DNA from: Leptodactylus fallax
Taxonomy: Eukaryota > Chordata > Amphibia > Anura > Leptodactylidae
NCBI GenBank assembly: GCA_947044405.1
Contig: CAMRHE010000157.1
Span: 2,680,501-2,744,500 of the forward strand
DNA: 64,000 nt
Direction: 5' to 3'
Under the pieces are notes generated by a model. The model saw nothing but the letters and a program-made list of their open reading frames with translations, was not told the DNA's origin and ran no database searches. Positions 1-12,642 of this stretch are shown piece after piece; the stretch's first letter is position 1, and each line of letters begins with the position of its first letter. A program made the translations under genes and the position numbers.

Positions 1-85
1 TTGTGCTAACAATGGGAATATTCCAAAGCTGAAGAATATTGCTTATAATTAATAAAAGGCAAAATAATAAGATAAATAATCTTAC

Positions 86-233
86 CACTGAAAAAAGAAG
101 AAAAAGCCTGCCTTTGCTCATTACTATAAAAACATTTATCCCAGTAGGCCGCCAGCTCTGTTCTAATAACTTCAATGACATTTTTAATATTCTGCAGTTT
201 CAGCTCGTGGAGTCGCTCCGCTTCATCTTGTAA
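86..233 (-). CDS. PRC1: PRC1 exon 7
   Basis: 148 nt, entered in phase 0 after a CCAG acceptor and ending one base into a codon before GTAAGA. It reads [12 protein letters not shown], then [20 protein letters not shown], then [12 protein letters not shown]. This is the leftmost coding exon in the window. Confidence 0.95.
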
Positions 234-3200
234 CTGGAAAACACACAAGAAGCTTACAAATGGGAAGGAAACCTTTGTGTTCAGTTACCAGATGTTCTTC
301 CTTTTTTGTGGTTCCCTGCAGTTTGGACCTATTGTGTAGAGCAGCCTTCTAAACAGAAATATCACAGATACAAGATACTAATTTGTAAAGCCAACTCGAG
401 CCACTACAAGGTGTAAGATGTTGGGAAGGAAAAGTAACATGGAACATGTGAGGCATATGAATAGAATTCTCAAATGGTAGAAAGTAGAAAAATCACTAGC
501 CATATTTTCCTAGATATAGAGACTATTAACAATATATACAGTAGATATGGTTATAGGGAATCATAATATTGATCACCTATAGTTAGGACAGGCCATCAAT
601 ATCAGACTGTGAGGATCTGACACTCAGCACCCTACCGATCAGCTGTTTAAAGAGTCTGTCTCGCTTGTTCAAGCACTGCAGCTTCTTTATGGTTTACTTT
701 GTCCGTCTACCTGCACATCATCTATTTACACTATATATAGATCTAAATAAAGTATATCTATTATAAAGTCTAAAACTTAACCATTTTTAAATAATATAGA
801 AATGGGGGGGGCGTGGCTAGCCGGAGAAGCAACAGGACGTACATTTTCCAGCTCCTATTAGTCACATTTGCGATCCACCACATATCACCCTAATCCTGCA
901 CATTCTGGATCCTTTACTCACCCAAGGGCTTTCCCCTAAGCCCTAGTAAGCTGATCTTGGGTGTTAAAGCTGCTTTTCTGGCCTTTCTGCAGTGGCTCAG
1001 AGTCGGGGCCTACCTGCGCCTTCCTCCAGACCCGCCATTTTCTCCGCACCCCGGCCGTCAGGACGAGCATCTCCTGCACCGCGGACCTCCGCATCCTCCT
1101 CTGCCTCCGCTGACGTTGCTTTCTGCGGGACCAGGGAGTGACAGAGGCGGCAGCCCTGCGCGGTGCTGGTTGCCGCGCGGGGCGACAGAGCGGCGGCTGT
1201 TGAGGGCAGCGGTTACTGCACTAAGGCCTACAGCGGGGGACAGCACAGCGCTCCCAACCAGAAGAGGGGGCCTATATCCCTGAGCAACGCTGCACATCCC
1301 AGATCCTGGACGCAGACCTCGGACACAAGGTACACTGCAGGCAGCGCGGGCAGGGGGAGTGCTGGGATCCCTTACATACATCAGGGAGACTCAAAACGAG
1401 GCCCGATTAGCGGCAAAGCAGTGCCTGCACTGTGACCCTATCCTGGGTATCTCCACTCATACAAAATATAGGCCTTACCTGACCTATCGCTTTGGCCCCA
1501 GGGCAGCCAGAGCCGGGCCCTGTACAGACGTAGTCTATCCCTCCAACCTACGAATAATCAGGCCCTGAGCGGACCCTCACCTGTACTCCTGCCCTACTAG
1601 TCTTGTGCAGGCCTGCATCTCCACCTCAGCTCAGCAACCCCTAATTGGCCTCCACACATACAGCTCTAGCTGAAACTCCACTGAGCTGCAGCTCAATTTT
1701 TCCCCACAGAATTCTCGTAGGTACCTCTCCCCTTGGGTGATGGCAACTTAGTTCTGGGGATCCAGTGCACCCTAAGCGACTCTTAGCGACAAACAGCCTG
1801 TCTGAAAATATCTGCCCTTTAAACGCTGAATTGCGGGAGACGAATATCTGGCAACATGGTGAAGGGTAGGAAATCCGTCAAGAAACCTGATAATAACCTG
1901 ACTAACTACTTTGAGTGGGACCGTGGCGTGGAGGGAGAACCGGGACCTACACTTGACGACCATACAGAGCGCACACTCTCAACGCCTACGACTGCCATAA
2001 TCACAGCGACATTTGTAGAGGGGGAAGGCCTTAACCACACCAAAGCTCTAATGGATCCTCTTCTACCTCCAACCCCTGACGATATCCGATCAGCAGCACC
2101 ACAAATCCATTATACATCCACTCAATCCAGCAAGGAGCAGACCTCCCCCTTACGACACTCACCATCTCCGAGTACCAGTCCGCTCAAACAAAAACCTCGT
2201 CTGGAACTCCCTGGAGACCTAACCTACTCCGAAGACCAACCCTCCTCCGAGACCTTTCCATCCACTCAAATGACTGGCCTAGACGGCTTCCCGACCACTA
2301 GTGGTCCCGCCTCTGAACATACTCTGAGAGATATGCTTCTGGCCCTCCGCAGTTCCCTTCAGGCGGATTTTTCACAATTGCTTCAGCCTCTTCAGTCCTC
2401 AGTCAATGCACTAGATGGACGAGTAACACATATTGAAACCAAAATGGGCGATTTCGCTGCATCGCACAACAAAATCATCGATGCACACAATGACCTTGAA
2501 GACGAGGTTGAGAATCTCAAAGCCAAAGTGGCTGACATGGAGGACCGGTCCCGCAGGAACAACATCAAATTCAGAGGTATTTCAGAACAAGTCCAAACAG
2601 CTGATCTGCTTCCATACCTACAGGATTATGTCCGATTTCTACTACCTGACTCTACTAATACGGATATCATCATTGACAGAGCACATAGGCTTCCTCGCCC
2701 CAGACATCTGGGAGACGAGATCCCGAGAGACGTCTTGGCGAGATTCCACTTCTTCCATATAAAAGAAAGATTACTAGAAGCTGCTCGTAAGCAGAAATCT
2801 TGGCCTCCCAAATTCAAAGAGGTGCAGTTATACACGGACCTCTCAGCTATGACCCTTCGCCTCCGCAGAGACTTACTCCCGGTCACAACAACGCTTCGCA
2901 AAAACAAGATCCAATATAGATGGGGGTTTCCTGTGAAATTGATTGTCGCTAAAGACGGGACCACCTTCACCATCCATAACTTGAATCAAGGCAAAGCGTT
3001 ATTATCGACTTGGAGAATGCCAATCTCTCTTCCTCAAGAGGCGGCAGGTCCCTCTCCTCCCTCAGCTACAGGGCGTAGATCTCCCACAAACCGCAAATGA
3101 TATTCTAGGATGGCTATCCCTATCCACTCAGGTGCACAACCCCCTTTGCTCTAGTGGCTTAACCGGCAAGCCTATAACCAATACCCCCACATATACAGTA

Positions 3201-6200
3201 AAGCTGTATTCGTCTTTGAACTGTTTGTTCATCTGTTTTGTCTATTGATCTTCTTACTTGCAAAACTGCCTACTCGTCTTCTGCAGATTCAACATCCCCA
3301 CGACGTCCATACTCTTAAGTGACACTATGGTGATCAAGTTGGCCTCTCTCAACGTCCGTGGCCTAAACAGTCCACAGAAGCGAACGTATATTTGGAAGGA
3401 GGCTCTCTCACTCTCCGCGGATGTTTTCTGCGCACAAGAAACCCACCTTCTACAGAAAGACGCCGTCAGGGTAAAACACCCATCCTTCCCTATAATCTGC
3501 CACGCACACCACCGATCTAAAAAACGGGGAGTCCTTGTCGCTTTTAGAGACTCAGTGGCATTTTCCTTAACGGCACAAAAAGCGGACCCCCAAGGCAGAT
3601 TCCTCATAATTGTTTGCCTCCTCAATAACATCCCCTATACAATAGTCAACATATACGCTCCACAGCGAAAGACCCTGGCATTTTTACACAAAGTCCGAAG
3701 ACACATTCAAGAAATCCAACAGGGTGCGTTAATAATTTGTGGAGACTTCAATAACATAGTGGATCCCTCTCTGGATTCTACCAACGCCAACAGAGACAAC
3801 ACTTCCTGCCTGCTCCAATTTCCGAACACTGAAAATCTTTATGATATCTGGCGCGCACATCATGCGGGCGAAAGGGACTATACCTATTTCTCAGCAGTAC
3901 ACGGTTCTTACTCTCGCATTGATATGTTCATGGTAGACCTTCATACCCTGATGAGCTCCAAAACATCCACGATTGAATCTATCACATGGTCAGACCACGC
4001 AGCCATCACTCTCATCATAGAAGAAAAGATTCCACCTTCTGCTGCTAGACTCTGGAGAAACAATACATACCTAATGAGTCACCTTACTTATCGCCCGATA
4101 ATAGAAAAAGACCTCCAGGATTTTTTCCAGACCAACTCCATATCTACAGAGGATCCCTACACTCTCTGGAACGCTCACAAAGCGTACATTCGTGGCACAC
4201 TTATAAAAATCGCACATAGAAACAAGAAAGAACGCCAGAAAGCGATTACGGTAGCAATGTCAACACTTCGCACTTTAGAAGCCGCGAACAAAACCAATCC
4301 GAACCCGAATACTTCTGAACAGCTCACCCAGGCTAGACAGCAACTGCGTCTCCTTCTTTTACAAGATTACGAAAAGGCGTTAAAACGATCTAAAGCGCGA
4401 TTTTACTCCCAAAGCAACAAAGCCGGCAGACTACTGGCTAGACAACTTCGGGCAAGGGTAGTTAAATCGCGGATTCCATACATCAAGCACCCTGTCACTA
4501 AAGTACATTTAACAGACCCAAGAGACATCGCCAACTCTTTTAAGGACTACTACGCACAGTTGTATAATCTACAGGAACACACCCCTCTTCCACCTGACCA
4601 TTCCACCTTGGTATCCGGCTTCTTAAACAACTTAAAGTTATCAGGCCTGACAGATGAACATCTCTTGGCCCTAAACACCCCTATTACTCTTCCAGAAGTC
4701 CTACAAACCATAAAGTCCTTACCTAAGGGTAAGTCACCAGGTCCAGATGGTTTCTCCAACGAATATTTAATCTATTTCCAGCAAATTCTTGCTCCATCTC
4801 TCCTGAATTTCTTCAACCATGCCATGTCGGGTGCACCGCTTCCGCGCGAATCGTTGACGGCATTAATTGTCACCCTTCCTAAACCCGGTAAATCAGCAGA
4901 TGTCCCACAAAATTTCAGGCCAATCTCGCTGCTAAATTCGGACCTCAAGCTTTATGCGAAGATCCTAGCAGCACGGCTAGCTCCCATTCTTCCAGACTTA
5001 ATTGGCACAGACCAAGTGGGCTTCGTTAAAGGCCGCCAAGCCTCAGACAACACCAGACGTGTCCTACATTTGGTAGATCACCTGGAACGCAACAAGACCC
5101 CATCCCTAATAGTCGCCTTAGATGCTGAGAAGGCGTTTGACCGGATCAACTGGGCATTCGCTTTCTCCGTCCTACAGAAACTGCGATTCTCTGGCCCTAT
5201 CCTCACTGCTATCTCAAACCTATACTCATCCCCATCAGCCAGAGTGTTTACTAACAGCACACTGTCGGACAGCTTTGATATCAAGAATGGAACGAGGCAG
5301 GGGTGCCCTCTCTCTCCATTGATCTTTATTCTCACCATTGAACCATTAGCACAAGCCCTGAGACAAAACGACAGAGTCCAGGGAGTGCACATAGAGGGTT
5401 CCTCTCATCTCATCTCCCTCTACGCTGATGATATCATATTGTCCTTAACCTACCCAGAAACATCTCTACCAGCTGCTGTCGAAACTCTCAGAGATTATGG
5501 GGCTCTCTCTTTTTATAAACTCAACGAAGCCAAAACACAAATTCTCCCCCTGAACGTTCCCATGCCTCTTTTGGAACATCTCAAAGAGAGGTTTCCCTAC
5601 GACTGGAAATCGACAGATCTGGACTACTTGGGAATAAGGATCACTCCCTACATCGCACAGGTGGCCAAAGCAAACTATATGCCTCGGCTGACGGATCTGG
5701 AGAGAGAGTGTCGATCCTATTCAGGACTCACCCTGTCATGGCTAGGTAGGGTATCTGCCTTTCAAATGATGCTGCTCCCAAAACTGTTATACTTATTTAG
5801 AACTATACCTGTAGCACCCCCCCCTTACGTTCCTCCAGAAAATTAACGCTATGCTCAACAAACTTATCTGGAACTCCAAAAAGCCGAGACTCCCATCTTC
5901 TATCCTGCACAGAAAACGGGGAGTGGGAGGCTTGGGAATACCAAACATATATGATTACTACATGGCCTCACATCTTTCTACTCTAAAGGACTGGTGGCAT
6001 AACAACGCCCATAAATCCTGGATCACCATTGAGTCTCGTATGATACCACATCACAGTCTCAAATCTTGGCTCTTATACTCCCTCTGGACGGATGTGGTAC
6101 CCTCTCTCACGTCTCCAATTCTACAACATCTCATAGACAGCTGGCGATATATCCATCACTCTACAGGCAAGACGCAGATACTACACATCAAGCAGGCCCC

Positions 6201-9200
6201 AATTGAATTCTTAGAACTAACAATCCTGGATCTCAACTTATCCATCTGGAAATCATCAGGTATCACCTCTATTTCAATGATGTGGAGTGAGGACTCATTG
6301 ATACCATTCCCATCGCTACAATCCACCTTCTCCCTACCCTCCACTTGCCTCTTTACATATCTGAGAATCAAGCACTTTCTCACCTCCAACTGCAATAAAC
6401 AAGTAATATACAATAAATCTCTGTTGGACCTCCTCAAAATTCCAAATCCGGCTACAAAAATTCTCAGCTCCATCTACAATACTATAGGATCTAAAGATCA
6501 TCTGGTCAAATCTACCCCACTACTTAGTTGGGAAATGCATCTTCAGCAGAAATACTCGGTTATACAATGGCAGAAAGCCATGACCTTCACGAAAAAGACC
6601 TTCCGGTGCACGACCCACTATGAAACAACTGTCAAAATTCTCCTCCACTGGTACTATACTCCAGAGCGACTTCACCGAATTTATCCGCAGACCTCAAACT
6701 CCTGCTGGAGGGGATGTGGCGAGAAAGGAACACTACTGCATTTACTGTGGACGTGCCCCCGAGTGGTGCTGTACTGGCAAGACGTCTTCCGATGGATTTC
6801 TTCACTAGTGGGATTCTTCATACCTCCCTCACCAGCTTTAGCACTACTATTTCTGCAAATTGACTCTTTCCCAGCAACACATAGAGTGTTGATTGGCCAC
6901 GCCTTGTTATCAGCGTCATTGGCTCTGCTACGCAACTGGAAGTCAGCCACTATTCCGACTAGAGGAGAGCTAGTGAACATGGTGGAGCAGACCTACCAAT
7001 ATGAGAAGATTCTCTCTCATGGAGTTCTTGGGGATAACCACTTCCAAAAGAACTGGTTTCCATGGACACTGAAGGCTCATACACATCTGCCGTAACCCGG
7101 CTGTGCCGCACTTGGAAGATCAAAACTTAATAATTATTGTCACCTTTTGTTGCTTTATACTTGTACGCACTTGTTTCTTTAACTCTAGAGACTCTCGAAC
7201 TCTTAGATAACTATATGTTTATTTGACTTCTAGCTACTTCTAGCGCTTACATGATAATACTTTTTTTGAATGTTGTTGTTTGACCTGTTAAAAAATCTCA
7301 ATAAAACTGATTGAAAGTAAATAATATAGAAATAAGACATCCTTAAAATGTGTCCGCTCCCTTCCCATTTACTGTATTGGGGGGAGTTAGAAACTAAGCA
7401 AGTCTTTAGTACTCCATATCCCCAATTGAGACCAACCACATAAATAATCTAAATTGCAATGTGCAAGACATGGTGCAGTTCAGTAGCTACTATACACAAT
7501 TTCAGACTGGGAGTTTCTCCTAAATCAGAGAAATCCCCATCAACAGCTGAGATCTGTCCCCTAGACTACTGCCTCTGGAGTGTGACGTGCAATGCTCCCT
7601 ATTGTAACAGGGAGCTCTTCCCCCTCCCCTCCCCTCACGTATGACGTCAGACACATCTTGAAGTGGAAACCAGAGAGATAACTCCTCCTCAGAGTCTCTG
7701 ATTGGCTGAATGTTGGTGGGCTCAACTTAGAAGGAGCAAAGCAAGTGCTTGAAATATCTGAACACTCCCCGAACATGGCCCCACTGATGTTATGTTGCAT
7801 CTTTGAACACTTACTTCCTAATGATCCAGCCGATGAGCTGGGGAAACGTGTCTGGCCACACAGCAGCTAATCTAACTAGGGGGGAGTACTTACCTCTAAT
7901 GGTATCCTGCCACGCTCTTAATAGTGTGTGTCCTCATAAGGGCAAATTCACACACTCCAGAGGCAGTACTCTAAGGGATGGATCTCTGCTGATGATGGGG
8001 ATTGCTCTGATTTAAGAGAAACTCCCACTCAAACTCTGTATATTAGCTACTGAACTGCACCTTATCTTGCACAATCATACTGTATATGCAATTCAGACTT
8101 ATTTATTACTCCGTATATCCCCCATTAAGACTGACCACAAAGACATATTTAGTTTCAAACTCCCCCAATATAGTAAATGAGAAATGTGGCAAACACATTT
8201 TTAGAATTTTATTTCTGTATTTTATACTTTATAAACACACCAACTATTTAGTAGCAGAGATGCACACAAAGCTGCAATACCCTACACAGCAACTACTAGG
8301 ACGATGACCCAATGTATACGAGGATGCCGCAGCACTCTGAAGGGTCCAATCGCACTTAACCCTCGTCAGGCTGCATAATTTTACAACATTACAGGCTGCA
8401 TAAGAATAGGTACAATTGTACCTATTCAGCCGGACGAGGGTTAAACACTTGAACAACCGTTTTTCAAGATGCAAAACCTCCTATGGTTGTGATATTGATG
8501 ACCTATTCTACCTACAGTGAAACTTCTTTGATGTGCATCCTTAGACTTTCCACCCACATCTTGTAGGGGCTGTACAATCAATGAGGCCATGGGATACCCA
8601 AGAGGAGACTCAGTAATAGGATTACAACTAAAGTATAATAGACATCTCAGTGTGAACAATCTAATGCCTCCAACCTCCCAACTATGTCTGCTCAATATCC
8701 CTCGACCCTCTTAGGGAAGAAATCGCAGAGGGGTGCACAAGATGCAACAACAAGGCCCTAAATGGTATGCCAGGGATGTCCAACCATGTCCCCACACCCT
8801 ATCAAACTTGTGCATTTCCCTTTACATATACTGCATATGCCAAACTGATAAGTACATTCAGCTTACTACGCAGTTCAGTTTTAGTCGGGACAGTGGGATG
8901 AATCCAGTATTGAGCAATGAGCTTTCTAGGTTGGTACAAAATATTCCCACAAATTCCAGCATAAAGGACATTTCAGAATGCAGCAGGCCTAACAAAAAAA
9001 AATTCTAATAGAGACAATCAAAGTGACTCCATATACCTTATGAATAAATGCCAGAATGTCAGACCAGTAAGGTCTTAACTTTCCACATTAATGAAATAAT
9101 TCTTACCGCTTTTATGTTTTTTCCTTTTGATTCAGTCATATGAACTGCAAAAGCCTCCCTCTCCTCTTCTGGTACCTGAAGTCTATCCCATAGTTCAACA

Positions 9201-12200
9201 ATTTTAGCCCGCAGTTCTTCACATAATGCCTTACTTTCTCTGATCTGTTCTTGTAACTGCAAACAAGACATTGTTACCATGACACCATTACAAAAACTGT
9301 AAGTAAAAGTTCTGTGGAAAAAAAGTACGCATAGGCTCTGACCTGAAAAAGAAGCTGATGTAAAGCTGCAAGATTTTCTTTGGACAGACAAAAAGCCTCC
9401 TCTTCTTCACACACAACATCTCTCTCAAAACTTGTGTCAGGTAAGCGGTCCAGTTCTTCCATACAAAGGATTATTTGTTTTTTAGTTTTCACAAATTCTG
9501 CTTCACGAAGATCCTATGGTGTCAGTGAGCAAAAATGACTGTGTGAGAACACAACACTCTACATATACTATAGCCAAGATTTTATATAGACAAACACTGG
9601 TATACAATATCCAAATTAACCTTTTCTGCAGAAAGTGCAGTCAGATGCCTTCTAAACTGATCTAGATCATCCAGACTTGGCACACAGTGGCCATCAATGT
9701 AGTAAGGAGGTGTGCACAGGACATCGCAAAAGTCTTGATCACGCTGCTTTAACAGTTTTAGCTCCTGCATTCTTTCCTTCTTCTGTTTTAACATGACTTC
9801 TACTCGTGTACGCAAATCTTTCTCCACCTGCAAGATGGTGCTTTCTTCATCTTCCTGAAAAATAGAACAATAGAACAAGCTTTTAACACCAACTTACAAT
9901 TATGCATTTGAGAATTAAAAGTGGATTAAAAAAAACTGGTAAAAAAAGCACGCTGGAATTTTTTTTTATTATTCATTCATTCACCAATTGTGCAAGTTCT
10001 CCCACTTAAAAAGATGAGAGAGGCCTGTAATTGTCATCATAGGTAGACCTCAACTATGAGAGACAAAATGAGAAAAGATATCCAGAAAATCACATTGTCT
10101 GATTTTTTAAGAATTTATTTGCAAATTATGGTGGAAAATAAGTATTTGGTCACCTACAAACAAGCAAGATTTCTGGCTCTCACAGACCTGTAACTTCTTC
10201 TTTAAGAGGCTCCTCTGTCCTCCACTCATTACCTGTAGTAATGGCTCCTGTTTGACATTGTTATCAGTATAAAAGACACCTGTCCACAACCTCAAACAGT
10301 CACACTCCAAACTCCACTATGGTGAAGACCAAAGAGCTGTGGAAAGACACCAGAAACAAAATTGTAGACCTGCACCAGGCTGGAAAGACTGAATCTGCAA
10401 TAGGCAAGCAGCTTGGTGTGAAGAAATCAACTGTGGAAGCAATAATTAGAAAATGGAAGACATACAAGACCACTGATAATCTCCCTCCATCAGGGGCTCC
10501 ACGCAAGATCTCACCCCATGGGGTCAAAATGATCACAAGAACGGTGAGCAAAAATCCCAGAACCACATGGGGGGGACCTAGTGAATGACCTGCAGAAAGC
10601 TGGGACTAACGTAACAAAGGCTACCGTCAGTATCACACTACGCCACCAGGGACTCAGATCCTGCAGTGCCAGACGTGTCCCCCTGCTTAACCCCTTCTCG
10701 CCGGTGACATTTTTCGATTTTCGTTTTTGACTCCCCCCCCCCCACCCACCCCTCTCAAACCTAATAACTTTTTTATTTTTCCGTTCTCAGAGCCATATGA
10801 GGTCTTAATGTTTACGGGACAAATTTTTTTTCACAATGCTACCATTTATTATTCTGTATAATGTACTGGGAAGCTGGAAGAAAATTCAGAATGGGGTGGA
10901 TTTGAAGAAAAAGTGCATTTGTGTGATTTTCTTACAGGCTTAGTTTTTTACGGCGTTCACTCTACAGCCAAAATGACATGTCATCTGTATTCTATGTTTC
11001 GGTACGATTCCAGGGATACCAAATTTATATGGTTTTATTGACATTTTAACCCCTTAACAAAAATCCAAAACTGTGCAAAAATATATATTTTTTAAAAGTC
11101 GCCATATTCTGACACCCGTAATTTTTTTACATGTACGGGGATGCATAGGGCGTCTTTTTTTGCAGGGCCAGGTGTACATTTTATTTATACCATTTTGGAG
11201 AATTGCTATTGCTTTGATCACTTTTTATTCAAATTTTAGGCAAAACTGTGAAAAAATGGCAGTTTGGCACTTTTGATTTTTTTTTCCCCGCTACGGCGTT
11301 TACTGTATAGGAAAAATATTTCTATAGATTTGTAGACCAGATATTTTCGGACACAGGGATACCTAATGTGTATGTGTTTCACAGTATTTAACTACTTTTA
11401 TATGTGTTCTAGGGAAAGGGGGGGTGATTTGAACTTTTAATATTTTTTTTTTTTTTTTACTTTTACGTACTGTATTTTTTATTTTGCATTTACTAGACCC
11501 CCTAGGGGTCTTGAACCCCAGGGGGTCTGATCACTAATGCAATGCATTACAATGCTAATTCATTGCAAAAAACCAGCGCTTCTATTGCAGTCTACATAGA
11601 GTAGTCTGCTATAGAAGTTAATGAAAGACAGGCCTGGGAGCCTTCACAAGACTCCCAGGCAGCCGCCATCTTTAAACACCCGGCATCTGCCGTACTATTA
11701 CGGCGGATGTCGGGTAAGGGTTAAGCCAGTACATATCCGGGCCCGTCTGAAGTTTGCTAGAGAGCATTTGGATGTTCCAGAAGAGTATTGGGAGAATGTC
11801 ATATGGTCAGATGAAACCAAAGTAGAACTGTTTGGTAGAAACACAACTCGTCGTGTTTGGAGGAGAGTGAATGCTGAGTTGCATCCAAAGAACACCATAC
11901 CTACTGTGAAGCATGGGGGTGGCAACATCATGCTTTGGGGCTGTTTCTCTGTAAAGGGACCAAGACGAATGATCCGTGTACATGAAAGAATGAATGGGGC
12001 CATGTATTGTGAGATTTTGAGTGCAAACCTCCTTCCATCAGCAAGGGCATTGAAGATGAAACATGGCTGGGTCTTTCAGCATGACAATGATCCCAAGCAC
12101 ACCACCAGGGCAACGAAGGAGTGGCTTCGTAAGAAGCATTTCAAGGTCCTGGAGTGGCCTAGCCAGTCTCCAGATCTCAACCCCATAGAAAACCTTTGGA

Positions 12201-12593
12201 AGGAGTTGAAAGCCCGTGTTGCCTAGCGACAGCCCCAAATATCACTTCTCTAGAGGAGATCTGCATGGAGGAATGGGCCAACATACCAGCAACAGTGTGT
12301 GCCAACCTTGTGAAGACTTACAGAAAACGTTTGACCTCTGTCATTGCCAACAAAGGATATATAAGAAAGTATTGAGATGAACTTTTGTTATTGACCAAAT
12401 ACTTATTTTCCACCATAATTTGCAAATAAATTCTTTAAAAATCAGACAATGTGATTTTCTGGATTTGTTTTCTCATTTTGTCTCTCATACCGTAGTTGAG
12501 GTCTACCTATGATGACAATTACAGGCCTCTCTCATCTTTTTAAGCGGGAGAACTTGCACAATTGGTGGCTGATTAAATACTTTTTTCCCACTG

Positions 12594-12642
<49 letters not shown>

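Larger units (their letters stand above)
804..7317 (+). mobile_element. Near full-length L1-like non-LTR retrotransposon
   Basis: A 6514-bp insertion between two perfect 16-bp duplications. It has a GC-rich 5' UTR of about 1 kb, ORF1, a 226-bp spacer, ORF2 with APE endonuclease and reverse transcriptase, a short 3' UTR with AATAAA near 7300, and a 3' end TTGAAAG without a long A tail. It is antisense to PRC1 within intron 6. The organisation fits the L1/Tx1 group; the clade within that group cannot be settled by eye. The intact duplication and single ORF break argue for a young insertion. Confidence 0.93.
766..8236. repeat. Large foldback (palindromic) element interrupted by L1
   Basis: Sequence from about 7334 to 7590 is the imperfect reverse complement of about 7925 to 8215; for example CTACTGAACTGCACC at 8046-8060 answers GGTGCAGTTCAGTAG at 7470-7484. 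The complementarity continues leftward only if the L1 at 804-7317 is skipped: TATTATAAAGTCTAAAAC near 768 pairs with the region near 8217-8236. Without the L1 the element is about 940 bp with arms near 300 bp. It has no coding capacity and is probably a non-autonomous DNA transposon. Outer ends are approximate. Confidence 0.6.
9955..12593 (+). mobile_element. Tc1/mariner element (family 1), decayed and interrupted
   Basis: Inverted repeats of about 180 bp: 9982-10155 (CACCAATTGTGCAAGTTCTC...) answers 12394-12574. The right end is ...TTCCCACTG, followed by TA at 12594-12595; the left tip is degraded. It carries a broken transposase gene split by a TTAA insertion at 10691-11720. It lies in PRC1 intron 3, antisense to the gene. 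Confidence 0.88.

Noticed and set aside
957..1568. Overlapping open frames of 60-110 codons on both strands
   Set aside because: They lie in the GC-rich 5' UTR of the L1 element; all phases are open and none resembles a known protein.
3258..3326. Upstream ATG extension of L1 ORF2
   Set aside because: The extra 23 residues precede the conserved [14 protein letters not shown] start of the endonuclease; 3327 is the better start, though 3258 cannot be excluded.
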